NCBI RefSeq assembly: GCF_000145235.1
Contig: NC_014391.1
Location: 5,661,501-5,725,500, forward strand
Direction: 5' to 3'
DNA: 64,000 bases
Source: Micromonospora aurantiaca ATCC 27029
GTDB lineage: Bacteria > Actinomycetota > Actinomycetes > Mycobacteriales > Micromonosporaceae
Shown here: positions 46,448 to 55,283 of the stretch, one piece after another
How the letters are laid out: each line of letters begins with the position of its first letter
Position numbering within the stretch: the stretch's first letter is position 1
Notes under the pieces: generated by a model
Seen by the model: the letters and a program-made list of their open reading frames with translations, nothing else
The model's database searches: none
What the model was told of the DNA's origin: nothing
Made by a program: the position numbers and the translations under genes

Positions 46448-47779
46448 ATGAGCAGCAGCGCACAACGCACCTACGAACTCGACCGCGCGCACGTCTTCCA
46501 CTCCTGGTCGGCTCAGTCGCTGCTCGACCCGATGGTGGTCGAGCGGGCCGAGGGCTCGTACTTCTGGGACGGCGACGGGAACCGCTACCTGGACTTCTCG
46601 TCGCAGCTCGTCAACACCAACATCGGCCACCAGCACCCGGTGGTGGTCGCGGCGATCCAGGAGCAGGCGGCCCGTCTGTGCACGATCGCGCCGTCGTACG
46701 CCAACGACGCCCGCGGCGAGGCGGCCCGGCTGATCACGGAGCTGACCCCGGCCGGCCTTTCCAAGGTGTTCTTCACCAACGGCGGCGCGGACGCGATCGA
46801 GCACGCCGTCCGGATGGCCCGGCTGCACACCGGCCGGCCGAAGGTGCTGTCGCAGTACCGCAGCTACCACGGCGGCACCCAGACCGCGGTGAACCTCACC
46901 GGCGACCCGCGCCGCTGGCCCAGCGACAACGGCACCGCCGGGGTGGTGCACTTCTTCGGCCCGTTCCTGTACCGGTCGGAGTTCGGCGCCACGACCGAGG
47001 AGGAGGAGTGCGCGCTCGCGCTGCGCCACCTCGAACGCGTCGTGGAGATGGAGGGCCCGTCCACCATCGCGGCGATCGTGCTGGAGACGGTGCCGGGCAC
47101 CGCCGGCATCATGCCGCCACCGCCGGGCTTCCTCGCGGGCGTACGGGAGCTGTGCGACAGGCACGGCATCCTCTACATCGCCGACGAGGTGATGGCGGGC
47201 TTCGGGCGTACCGGCGCCTGGTTCGCGCTGGACCACTACGGCGTGACGCCCGACCTGATCACCTTCGCCAAGGGCGTCAACTCCGGTTACGTCCCGCTCG
47301 GCGGTGTGGTGATCGCCGAGCACGTCGCGGAGACGTTCGCCACCCGTGCCTACCCCGGCGGCCTGACCTACTCCGGTCACCCGCTGGCCACCGCCGCCGC
47401 CGTCGCGACCATCAACGTGATGCGGAACGAGCAGATCGTCGAGAACGCCGCCACGATCGGCGCCGACGTGCTGGGCCCGGGGCTGCGCGAACTCGCCGAA
47501 CGGCACCCGAGCGTCGGTGACGTCCGCGGACTCGGCGTGTTCTGGGCGCTGGAACTGGTACGCGACCGCGGGACGAAGGAGCCGCTGGCGCCGTACGGGT
47601 CGTCGTCGCCGGAGATGAACGAGGTGCTGGCCGCGTGCAAGCGCGGCGGCCTGGTCGCGTTCGCGAACTTCAACCGGATCCACGTGGTGCCCCCGTGCAC
47701 CGTGTCGGAGACGGAGGCCAAGGCGGGCCTGGCGATCCTCGACGAGGCGCTGACACTCGCCGACCGCCACACGGTCTGA
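46448..47779 (+). CDS. Class III omega-aminotransferase
   Basis: A 443-residue PLP-dependent aminotransferase. It shows YFWDGDGNRYLDFSSQL, the cofactor region NGGADAIEHAVRMAR, the Asp of the ILYIADEVMAGFGRTG motif, and the PLP Lys in FAKGVNSGYVPLGG. The arrangement with mmsA fits removal of the amino group of beta-alanine, 3-aminoisobutyrate or a related omega-amino compound to give the semialdehyde that MmsA consumes. Taurine- or putrescine-type substrates cannot be excluded. GGAGAG lies before the ATG. Confidence 0.9.
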   Translation: MSSSAQRTYELDRAHVFHSWSAQSLLDPMVVERAEGSYFWDGDGNRYLDFSSQLVNTNIGHQHPVVVAAIQEQAARLCTIAPSYANDARGEAARLITELTPAGLSKVFFTNGGADAIEHAVRMARLHTGRPKVLSQYRSYHGGTQTAVNLTGDPRRWPSDNGTAGVVHFFGPFLYRSEFGATTEEEECALALRHLERVVEMEGPSTIAAIVLETVPGTAGIMPPPPGFLAGVRELCDRHGILYIADEVMAGFGRTGAWFALDHYGVTPDLITFAKGVNSGYVPLGGVVIAEHVAETFATRAYPGGLTYSGHPLATAAAVATINVMRNEQIVENAATIGADVLGPGLRELAERHPSVGDVRGLGVFWALELVRDRGTKEPLAPYGSSSPEMNEVLAACKRGGLVAFANFNRIHVVPPCTVSETEAKAGLAILDEALTLADRHTV

Positions 47780-47792
47780 GGCACTGCCCACC

Positions 47793-47823
47793 ACCGCCCG
47801 CCGGGTCCACCCCGGCGGGCGGT
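47793..47823 (+). terminator. Hairpin terminator
   Basis: A perfect 13-base-pair stem (ACCGCCCGCCGGG and its complement) with a TCCAC loop lies 13 bases past the aminotransferase stop. It separates the mmsA-aminotransferase unit from the dehydrogenase complex genes, which then need their own promoter. Confidence 0.75.
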
Positions 47824-47897
47824 CCCGTATCCGAGAGATCCGCGAGACGGCCGGCGACCCCGGTGACGCGGAGACCGACGCACCCAGAAGGTGACGA

Positions 47898-49028
47898 ATG
47901 ACTACCGTAGATCTCGCCGACCCACCGGTCACCAACCCCTTCACCGGCACCACCGACCTTCCGCGTACGTCCGAGGGCTGGACCCAGCTCGTCACCCCGG
48001 ACGGGCGCCTGCACCCGGACGTCGACGCCGACCGCGACGCCCTCGGCCGCCTCACCCGTGAGCTGTACCGGGGGATGCGGCTCGCACGCCGCCTCGACGA
48101 CGAGGCGTTCGCGTTGCAGCGGCAGGGCGAGCTGGGCCTGTGGCTGCAGTGCCGCGGCCAGGAGGCCGCCCAGGTCGGCTCGGTCGCGGCGGTACGCTCC
48201 GACGACTACGTCTTCCCGAGCTACCGGGAGCACGCCGCGGCCCTGTGGCGCGGCATCGGCCCGGCCGACCTGCTGCGGCAGTGGCGCGGCGTCGCGCACA
48301 GCGGCTGGGATCCGGAGCCGTACTCGTTCCACATCTACACGCTGGTCCTGGCCGCCCAGCTGCTGCACGCCACCGGATACGCCCTCGGTGTGCAGCGCGA
48401 CGGCAGCGACACGGTGGTCGTGACGTACTTCGGTGACGGCGCCGCGAGCGAGGGCGACGCGAGCGAAGCCATGAACATCGCCGCCGTCAACGCCGCCCCG
48501 ATGGTGTTCTTCTGCCAGAACAACCAGTGGGCCATCTCGACCCCGACCGCGTCGCAGACCCGTACCCCGATCCACCGGCGCGGCGCCGGATTCGGCCTGC
48601 GCAGCGAGTGGGTCGACGGCAACGACGTGCTGGCGGTGTACGCGGTGACGTCCGCGGTGACCGAACACGCCCGGTCCGGCCACGGCCCTGCGATCGTCGA
48701 GGCCACCACGTACCGGATGGGCGGGCACAGCACGTCGGACGACCCGACCCGGTACCGCACCGACGACGAGTTGGCGGCGTGGCGGGCGCGGGATCCGCTG
48801 GCCCGGGTCGAGGCGCTCATGCGCGCCGAGGGCTGGAGCGACGAGGCGTTCCTCGATGGGATCCAGGCCGAGGCGGACGAACTGGCCGACCGTACCCGCC
48901 GGGAGTGCCTGGCGCTGGAGGCGCCGGACCTCGCCGACGCCTTCGCCACAGTGCTGGCCGACGTGCCCCCGCTTCTGCGGGAGGAGCGCGACGCGTTCGT
49001 CGCCTACCGCGCTTCCTTCCTCGACTGA
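47898..49028 (+). CDS. 2-oxoacid dehydrogenase E1 alpha subunit
   Basis: A 376-residue thiamine-diphosphate enzyme subunit. The cofactor motif runs from YFGDGAASEGDASEAMN to FFCQNNQWAIS. Phosphorylation-loop and partner regions follow (YRMGGHSTSDDPTRYR). With the next gene it forms the alpha2beta2 E1 that decarboxylates a 2-oxo acid. Branched-chain 2-oxoacids are likely because mmsA and icmA lie nearby, but pyruvate-type specificity cannot be excluded. AAGGTGA precedes the ATG. Confidence 0.9.
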   Translation: MTTVDLADPPVTNPFTGTTDLPRTSEGWTQLVTPDGRLHPDVDADRDALGRLTRELYRGMRLARRLDDEAFALQRQGELGLWLQCRGQEAAQVGSVAAVRSDDYVFPSYREHAAALWRGIGPADLLRQWRGVAHSGWDPEPYSFHIYTLVLAAQLLHATGYALGVQRDGSDTVVVTYFGDGAASEGDASEAMNIAAVNAAPMVFFCQNNQWAISTPTASQTRTPIHRRGAGFGLRSEWVDGNDVLAVYAVTSAVTEHARSGHGPAIVEATTYRMGGHSTSDDPTRYRTDDELAAWRARDPLARVEALMRAEGWSDEAFLDGIQAEADELADRTRRECLALEAPDLADAFATVLADVPPLLREERDAFVAYRASFLD

Positions 49029-49055
49029 CGCCCGCCCCGATCGGAGAACTCGTTC

Positions 49056-50030
49056 ATGCTCACTCTCTGTCAGGCACTGAACTCAGGCCTTCGCCGCGCC
49101 ATGGAGGACGACGACAAGGTCCTCCTGATGGGCGAGGACGTCGGCCGGCTCGGCGGCGTCTTCCGGGTCACCGACGGTCTCCAGAAGGACTTCGGCGAGG
49201 CACGGGTGGTGGACACCACCCTCGCCGAGTCCGGGATCGTCGGCACCGCCATCGGGCTGGCGCTGCGCGGGTACCGCCCGGTCTGCGAGATCCAGTTCGA
49301 CGGCTTCGTCTACCCCGCGTTCAATCAGATCGTCTCCCAGCTCGCCAAGATGCGGGCCCGCACCGGCGGCCGTACCGCCCTGCCCGTGGTGGTGCGCATC
49401 CCGGTCGGTGGCGGCATCGGCGCGGTGGAGCACCACAGCGAGTCGAACGAGGCCTACTTCGCGCACACCGCCGGGCTTCGGGTCGTCTACTGCGCCAGCC
49501 CGGACGACGCGCACTGGATGATCCGGCAGGCCGTCGCGGGTGACGACCCGGTGATCTTCTACGAGCCGAAGCGCCGCTACTGGGTCAAGGGCGAGGTGAC
49601 GCCCGAGGACGCCGGGCCGCCGCTGCCGCTGGACCGCGCCCGGACCGTGCGGCCGGGCACCGACGTGACGCTGCTGACGTACGGCGGCACAGTCGCCACC
49701 TGCGTCGCCGCCGCCGAGGCCGCGGCACAGGAGGGGCGCGACGTCGAGGTGATCGACCTGCGGTCCATCTCCCCGCTGGACGTGGCCACGGTCGAGGAGT
49801 CGGTCCGCCGTACCGGCCGGGCGGTGGTGGTCCACGAGGCGCCCACGTTCGCCGGGTTCGGCGCCGAGGTCGTCGCGCAGGTGACGAGCCGGTGCTTCTA
49901 CTCGCTGGAGGCGCCGGTCGAGCGGGTCGGCGGATTCAACCTGCCGTACCCGCCGGCGAAGGTCGAGGAGGAGTACCTGCCCGACCTGGACCGGATCCTC
50001 GACGCCGTCGACCGCGTCCTGGCCGCGTGA
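49056..50030 (+). CDS. 2-oxoacid dehydrogenase E1 beta subunit
   Basis: A 324-residue subunit. It opens LCQALNSGLRRAMEDDDKV and has LLMGEDVGRLGGVF, CEIQFDGFVYPAFNQI and YEPKRRYWVKGEV, followed by a transketolase C-terminal domain (VTLLTYGGTVATC, DLRSISPLD). It starts 27 bases after E1 alpha and lies 14 bases before E2, so the three genes form one unit. Confidence 0.92.
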   Translation: MLTLCQALNSGLRRAMEDDDKVLLMGEDVGRLGGVFRVTDGLQKDFGEARVVDTTLAESGIVGTAIGLALRGYRPVCEIQFDGFVYPAFNQIVSQLAKMRARTGGRTALPVVVRIPVGGGIGAVEHHSESNEAYFAHTAGLRVVYCASPDDAHWMIRQAVAGDDPVIFYEPKRRYWVKGEVTPEDAGPPLPLDRARTVRPGTDVTLLTYGGTVATCVAAAEAAAQEGRDVEVIDLRSISPLDVATVEESVRRTGRAVVVHEAPTFAGFGAEVVAQVTSRCFYSLEAPVERVGGFNLPYPPAKVEEEYLPDLDRILDAVDRVLAA

Positions 50031-50044
50031 AGGGAGAGGTACCC

Positions 50045-51322
50045 GTGAGCGTTCAGCAGTTCCGTCTGCCCGACGTCGGCGAGGGCCTCACCGAGGCCGA
50101 GATCGTCACCTGGCGGGTCGCACCGGGCGATCCGGTCGGCCTCAACGACGTCATCGTGGACATCGAGACCGCCAAGGCCGTGGTCGAGCTGCCCAGCCCG
50201 TACGCCGGAGTGGTGGACCGCCTCCTGGCCGCGGAGGGGCAGACCGTCGAGGTCGGCTCGCCGATCATCGCGATCCGGACCGGGGACGACTCGGACGCGC
50301 CGGATGCCGCGCCGGCCGCCGCATCGCCGCCGGCCGAGGAGCCCGCCGAGGAGCGCACGGCGGTGCTCGTCGGCTACGGGGTGTCCGCCCAGGCGCGGAC
50401 GCGGCGGCCCCGTCGCGCCACACCGTCCGTCCGGCCGGCCGACACCTCCCGCCCGGCGCACACGTCCCGGCCGCCGGTGCTCACCAAGCCGCCGCTGCGC
50501 AAGCTCGCCAAGGACCTCGGCGTGGAGCTGGCGGACGTCCGCGGCAGCGGCCCCGACGGCCGGATCACGCGCCAGGACCTGCTCGACCACACCACCGGCC
50601 CGGCGCCGGTGGCCGACCACCGGCGGGACGAGCGCCTGCCCGTGCGCGGGGTGCGCAAGGCGACAGCCGCCGCGATGGTCGCCAGCGCGTTCACCGCGCC
50701 GCACGTCACCGAGTTCCTCACCGTCGACATGACAGGCACCGTCGAGTTCGTGGACCGGCTGAAGCAGGACCCGGCGTTCCAGGGCGTGAAGGTCAGCCCG
50801 CTGCTCGTGGCGTCGCTCGCGGTGCTGGACGCGGTCCGCCGGTATCCGGACGTCAACGCCCGGTGGGACGAGGAGAACCAGGAGATCGTCCGGTTCGCCG
50901 ACGTCAACCTGGGCATCGCCGCCGCGACGCCGCGCGGCCTGCTGGTGCCGAACGTCAAGGCCGCGCAGAACCTTCCGGTACGCGATCTCGCGGTCGCCCT
51001 GAACGAGCTGGCGAGCACCGCGCGGGAGGGCCGAACCCGTCCCGCCGACCTGGCCGGCGGGACGATCACCATCACCAACATCGGCGTGTTCGGCGTGGAC
51101 GCCGGCACTCCGATCCTCAACCCCGGCGAGGCGGCGATCCTCTGCCTCGGCGCGCTGCGCCGGATGCCGTGGGTGGTCGACGAGCAGGTCGTCCCCCGGT
51201 GGACGGTGCAGTTGTCGCTGTCGTTCGACCACCGGCTGGTGGACGGGGAACTGGGCAGCCGGGTGCTCGCCCACGTCGGCCGGTTCCTGGAGGACCCGCT
51301 GTGGGGTCTGGCCCTGCGCTGA
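50045..51322 (+). CDS. Dihydrolipoamide acyltransferase (E2)
   Basis: A 425-residue acyltransferase. One lipoyl domain (residues 5-80) has the lipoylated Lys in IETAKAVVELPS. A linker leads to the E1/E3-binding domain LRKLAKDLGVELADVRGSG. The catalytic domain ends with SFDHRLVDGELG, carrying the His-x-x-x-Asp pair. No E3 (dihydrolipoamide dehydrogenase) gene accompanies it, so a shared E3 is assumed. The GTG start has GGGAGAGG upstream. Confidence 0.92.
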   Translation: MSVQQFRLPDVGEGLTEAEIVTWRVAPGDPVGLNDVIVDIETAKAVVELPSPYAGVVDRLLAAEGQTVEVGSPIIAIRTGDDSDAPDAAPAAASPPAEEPAEERTAVLVGYGVSAQARTRRPRRATPSVRPADTSRPAHTSRPPVLTKPPLRKLAKDLGVELADVRGSGPDGRITRQDLLDHTTGPAPVADHRRDERLPVRGVRKATAAAMVASAFTAPHVTEFLTVDMTGTVEFVDRLKQDPAFQGVKVSPLLVASLAVLDAVRRYPDVNARWDEENQEIVRFADVNLGIAAATPRGLLVPNVKAAQNLPVRDLAVALNELASTAREGRTRPADLAGGTITITNIGVFGVDAGTPILNPGEAAILCLGALRRMPWVVDEQVVPRWTVQLSLSFDHRLVDGELGSRVLAHVGRFLEDPLWGLALR

Positions 51323-51335
51323 GGCCCGACAGACG

Positions 51336-51377
51336 GACGGCGCGTGGACGGACGAGGAGGTCCGTCCACGCGCCGTC
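51336..51377. terminator. Strong bidirectional terminator
   Basis: A perfect 18-base-pair stem with a six-base GAGGAG loop lies between the convergent E2 and sulfatase genes. It is the longest perfect terminator hairpin in the window and serves both arms of the island. Confidence 0.9.
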
Positions 51378-51397
51378 GCCGTACGCGCGGGCGCGCG

Positions 51398-53698
51398 TCA
51401 GTCCACGACCTCGAACCCGACGCCGGCCGACGGACGCGGCGCGACGTCACCCGCCGGGGCGATGGGCTCCCCCACCTCCTCGGACGCGGCGAGCCGGAAC
51501 CGCACGTACTCCAGTTCGCCGGAGAACTCGTGCCGGGCCGGGTAGCTCGACGACACCGGCGAGTGGATGCTGCGCCCGATGTCCATGCCGGCGAACCCGT
51601 GGAAGAACGGCAGCAACCGCGGGAACAGCGCCTCGCCCGCCGCCTCGCCGTCCACGAACAGGCGGCCGGTGCCCTGGCAGTCGGCGGTCTTGGTCAGCTC
51701 GAAGGTCAGCTCCACCGGGCCCAGCGGCAGCTCGCCCTCGGACCGCAGCACGTAGTGGGTGCCGAGGTGGTTGTACTCGTACACCAGGTGGTTGTCCTTG
51801 ATGTGCAGCACGTACCCGCCGCTGACGTTGCCGAGCACCACGATCACGCCGCCCTGGGTGGCGTCGGTGCGGTGCACCCGCGCGGTGATGGCGTGCGAGC
51901 GGTTCATCGTCGGCGGCACCGCCGCGCCGGAGATCGTCGGCACGCCGGCCAGGTAGGTGAAGTCCAGCCGGTCCCGCACCGATCCGGGGCGCGGCACCCG
52001 GGCCCGGATCGCGAATCCCCTGTCGTCCAGCGGCAGCACGTCGTAGCGGGCCGCCTCGATCCAGAACTCCTCGATGAGGCGCCGCAGCACCTCCGGGTAC
52101 TCGGCGGCCAGGTCGCGGCTCTCGGTCGGGTCCTCGTCGATCCGGTACAGCTCCCAGCGGTCCTCGTCCCAGGAGGTGCCGCGCTCGTGGAACGCGACAG
52201 CCTTCCAGCCCTGGTGGTAGATGCCACGGTGGCCGAACATCTCGAAGTACTGGCGGTCCCGCGACGGCGGCGCCGCCGGGTCGCGCAGCCCGTCGCGGAA
52301 GCTACGGCCGTGCAGCGGCATCTGCGGGACGCCCCGGCGCACCGCGGGCGGCTGCACCCCGACCAGGTCCAGCACCGTCGCGGTGACGTCGATGCTGTGC
52401 TGGAACTGCGTCCGCACCTGCCCGCCGGGTACGTCACCGGCCGGCCAGCTCAGCACGAACGGCACCCGCACCCCGCCCTCGTGGGTGTGCTGCTTGTAGC
52501 GGCGGAACGGGGTGTTGCTGACCTGCGCCCAGCCCAGCGGGTAGTTGCTCTGCGCCCGCGGGCCGCCGATCTCGTCGATCCGGTCCAGGCTGTCCTGGAG
52601 GTTCTCCGGCACCCGGTTCTGGAACGCGGTGGGGTTGAGCGTGCCGAGCGGCGTGCCCTCGGGGCTCGCGCCGTTGTCCGACATGACCACGAAGATCGTG
52701 TCGTCCAGCCGGCCGATCCGCTCCAGGAAGTCGACCAGGCGCCCGAGCTGGGCGTCGGTGTGGTCGACCATCGCCGCGTACGCCTCCTGCATGCGGGCGA
52801 ACAGGCGCCGCTGCTCCGGCGGCACGTCGTCCCACGGCACGACGCCCGGGTTGTGCGGCGGCAGCGGCGCGTCCGGCGGGATGATGCCCAGCCCGATCTG
52901 CCGCCGGTGCCGGTCCGCGCGGATGACGTCCCAGCCGGCGTCGTAGCGGCCGCGGTACTTCGCCAGGTACTCCGGCGGAGCTTGGTGCGGGGCGTGCGCC
53001 GCGGCGTACGCCAGATAGAGGAAGAACGGCTTCTCCGGGGTGAACGACGTCTGGTCCCGGACGAACCCGATGGCCCGGTCGGTCAGGTCCTCGGTGAGGT
53101 GGTAGCCCTCCTCCGGGGTGGCCGGCGGGTCCACCTGGTGGTTGTCGTACACCAGCTCCGGATAGAAGTTGTCGGTCTCGGCCTCCAGGAAGCCGTAGTA
53201 CCGCTCGAAGCCGCGTCCCAGCGGCCACTGGTCGTACGGCCCGGACGGCGTGGTCTGCTCCAGCGGCGCGACGTGCCACTTGCCGACCGCCATGGTGTTG
53301 AACCCGGCGTCGGCGAGCATCTCCGCGACGGTGGCGGCGGCGTGGGTGATCCGCCCCCGCCCGCTGGGGAAGCCGCTGTCGAAGTTGGACAGCATGCGCA
53401 TGCCGACGCTGTGGTGGTTGCGGCCGGTGAGCACGCTGGCCCGGGTCGGCGAGCACAGCGGCGAGGTGTGGAAGTTGGTGTACCGCAGCCCGGAGGCGGC
53501 CAGCCGGTCGATCGTCGGGGTGTCGATCTCGGCGCCGAAGCAGCCGAAGTCGGCGAACCCGACGTCGTCCAGCAGCACGTACACCACGTTCGGGGTACCC
53601 GCGGCGGCCGACGGCGGCGTGCTCCAGTGCTCCGTCGACTCGCCGTAGGTGCGTCCGATGGTCCCCTCGTACGGAGGGTCCGCCAGAGGTCCGGTCAC
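51398..53698 (-). CDS. Type I (formylglycine) sulfatase, arylsulfatase-like
   Basis: A 766-residue sulfatase. The maturation motif CSPTR is at residues 82-86; Cys82 is expected to become formylglycine. Metal-binding residues lie in LLDDVGFAD (about 43-51) and VMSDNGASPEG, and active-site residues in AVGKWHV. The size and a C-terminal beta-rich region of about 250 residues resemble mycobacterial AtsA-like arylsulfatases. No signal peptide is seen, so it probably acts in the cytoplasm on imported sulfate esters. GAGG precedes the GTG start. It ends an operon that begins with MocR; its maturase is encoded at 63,623. Confidence 0.94.
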   Translation of the reverse strand: MTGPLADPPYEGTIGRTYGESTEHWSTPPSAAAGTPNVVYVLLDDVGFADFGCFGAEIDTPTIDRLAASGLRYTNFHTSPLCSPTRASVLTGRNHHSVGMRMLSNFDSGFPSGRGRITHAAATVAEMLADAGFNTMAVGKWHVAPLEQTTPSGPYDQWPLGRGFERYYGFLEAETDNFYPELVYDNHQVDPPATPEEGYHLTEDLTDRAIGFVRDQTSFTPEKPFFLYLAYAAAHAPHQAPPEYLAKYRGRYDAGWDVIRADRHRRQIGLGIIPPDAPLPPHNPGVVPWDDVPPEQRRLFARMQEAYAAMVDHTDAQLGRLVDFLERIGRLDDTIFVVMSDNGASPEGTPLGTLNPTAFQNRVPENLQDSLDRIDEIGGPRAQSNYPLGWAQVSNTPFRRYKQHTHEGGVRVPFVLSWPAGDVPGGQVRTQFQHSIDVTATVLDLVGVQPPAVRRGVPQMPLHGRSFRDGLRDPAAPPSRDRQYFEMFGHRGIYHQGWKAVAFHERGTSWDEDRWELYRIDEDPTESRDLAAEYPEVLRRLIEEFWIEAARYDVLPLDDRGFAIRARVPRPGSVRDRLDFTYLAGVPTISGAAVPPTMNRSHAITARVHRTDATQGGVIVVLGNVSGGYVLHIKDNHLVYEYNHLGTHYVLRSEGELPLGPVELTFELTKTADCQGTGRLFVDGEAAGEALFPRLLPFFHGFAGMDIGRSIHSPVSSSYPARHEFSGELEYVRFRLAASEEVGEPIAPAGDVAPRPSAGVGFEVVD

Positions 53699-53706
53699 GG
53701 TACGCC

Positions 53707-54462
53707 TCAGCCGGCCGTCGTGCCGCCGTCGAGGACGAGCGTGTGGCCCGTGATCATGCGCGCCTCGTCGCTGGCGAGGAACACCACCGCGTCGGCGGAG
53801 TCGCGCGGCGTCGCCATGCGGCCCAGCGGGATCGACGCCCGGAAGTTCTCCCGCGCGCTGTCCGGCACGTCACCCATCCCGCCGAGGAACGCCGAGAGCA
53901 TCGGCGTCTCGGTCGCCGCCGGGGCGATCGCGTTGACCCGGACGCCGTGCGGCGCGAGTTCCAGCGCCAGCGCCTTCATCAGGCCGATGACGCCGTGCTT
54001 GGCGGCGGTGTACGGCGCGTACCGGGGGCGGGCGATGACGGCCTGGAGCGACGCGGTGAACACGATCGCGCCGCCACCGGCCTCGATCAGCGCGGGCGCG
54101 GCGGCCTGCGCGGTCCAGAACGCCCCCTTGAGGTTCACGTCGACCACGCGGTCCAGCGTCGCCTGGTCCACCTCGTCCAGCGGGCCGGTGAACGGCGTAC
54201 CGGCGTTTGCGTGCATGAGGTCGAGCCGGCCGAACCGCTCGACGGCGGTCTCGACGGCGGCGCGGCAGTCCTCGGCCCGGGTGACGTCGCAGGCCACGCC
54301 CACGACGGCGGACCCGAACCCGGCGGCCGCCTCGGCGGCGCGGTCGCCGTCGAGGTCGGCGATGACGACGCGCGCGCCCTCCTCGACGAGCCGGCCGACT
54401 GTGGCCAGTCCGATGCCGCTGGCGCCTCCGGTGACGACGGCGACGCGGTCAACCAACCTCAT
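53707..54462 (-). CDS. Short-chain dehydrogenase/reductase
   Basis: A 251-residue NAD(P)-dependent oxidoreductase. The nucleotide site TGGASGIG is followed by Asp in VVIADLDGD, which favours NAD. The structural motif is HANAG, the catalytic Ser lies in FTASLQ, and YTAAK is the catalytic Tyr-Lys motif. It overlaps the upstream ATPase gene by four bases (ATGA) and precedes the sulfatase by eight bases. A natural role is to oxidise the alcohol freed by the sulfatase; this is inferred. Confidence 0.92.
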   Translation of the reverse strand: MRLVDRVAVVTGGASGIGLATVGRLVEEGARVVIADLDGDRAAEAAAGFGSAVVGVACDVTRAEDCRAAVETAVERFGRLDLMHANAGTPFTGPLDEVDQATLDRVVDVNLKGAFWTAQAAAPALIEAGGGAIVFTASLQAVIARPRYAPYTAAKHGVIGLMKALALELAPHGVRVNAIAPAATETPMLSAFLGGMGDVPDSARENFRASIPLGRMATPRDSADAVVFLASDEARMITGHTLVLDGGTTAG

Positions 54463-55283
54463 GTGCTGCTCCTGTTGAATCGGTCCAGGAGGTCGCCGCT
54501 CAGGGTGGGCACCGCGGACAGCAGCCTCTGGGTGTAGGGGTGCCGGGGGTCGGAGTAGATCGATTCGGTGTCACCCGTCTCGACGATCCGGCCCTGGTTC
54601 ATCACCGCGATCCGGTCGCAGAGGTACCGGACGACGGACAGGTCGTGGGAGACCAGGATCAGGGTCAGCTTGAACTGTTCGGCCAGGTCGGTGAGCAGGT
54701 TGAGGATCTGCGCGCGCACCGAGACGTCGAGCGCGCTGACCGGCTCGTCCCCCACGATGACCTTCGGCCCGGCCGCGAGGGCGCGGGCGATGGCGATGCG
54801 CTGCCGCTGGCCGCCGGAGAACTGGTGCGGGTAGCGGGTCACCGCCTCCTCGGGCAGACCCACGGAGTGCATCAGCTCGGCGACGCGGGCCCGGTGGTCG
54901 CCGGGCAGGCGCAGCGCGCGCATCGGCTCCGCGATGATGTCCGCGACGCGCATGCGCGGGTTCAGCGACGACATCGGGTCCTGGAGCACCATCTGCACGT
55001 CGCGGCGCAGGAACCCGAGCCGCCGCTCCGGTACGCCGCTGATCCGCTGCCCCTGGTAGAACGCGGTGCCGGAGGTCGGCTGGTCGAGGGCCATGAGGAT
55101 GCGCGACAGCGTGGACTTGCCGGAGCCGCTCTCCCCCACGATGCCGAACGCCTCGCCCTCGTGGACCTGCACGCTCACACCGTCGAGCGCGCGGATCGGC
55201 CGGCCCGGCGTACGCAGCGACCGCCGCGGGGCGCGGTACTCGCGCACCACGTCGACGGCTTCCAGCAACGGGGTGGTGGTCAT
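54459..55283 (-). CDS. Peptide-type ABC transporter ATPase (DppF/OppF-like)
   Basis: A 274-residue ATPase. Walker A is GESGSGKST, the Q loop lies in VLQDPMSSLNPR, the signature is FSGGQRQR, Walker B is VIVGDEPVSALD and the switch His lies in LVSHDLSVV. It overlaps both neighbours by four bases. It pairs with the next ATPase and the two permeases to power uptake of a peptide-like or N-acylated substrate. Confidence 0.94.
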   Translation of the reverse strand: MTTTPLLEAVDVVREYRAPRRSLRTPGRPIRALDGVSVQVHEGEAFGIVGESGSGKSTLSRILMALDQPTSGTAFYQGQRISGVPERRLGFLRRDVQMVLQDPMSSLNPRMRVADIIAEPMRALRLPGDHRARVAELMHSVGLPEEAVTRYPHQFSGGQRQRIAIARALAAGPKVIVGDEPVSALDVSVRAQILNLLTDLAEQFKLTLILVSHDLSVVRYLCDRIAVMNQGRIVETGDTESIYSDPRHPYTQRLLSAVPTLSGDLLDRFNRSST

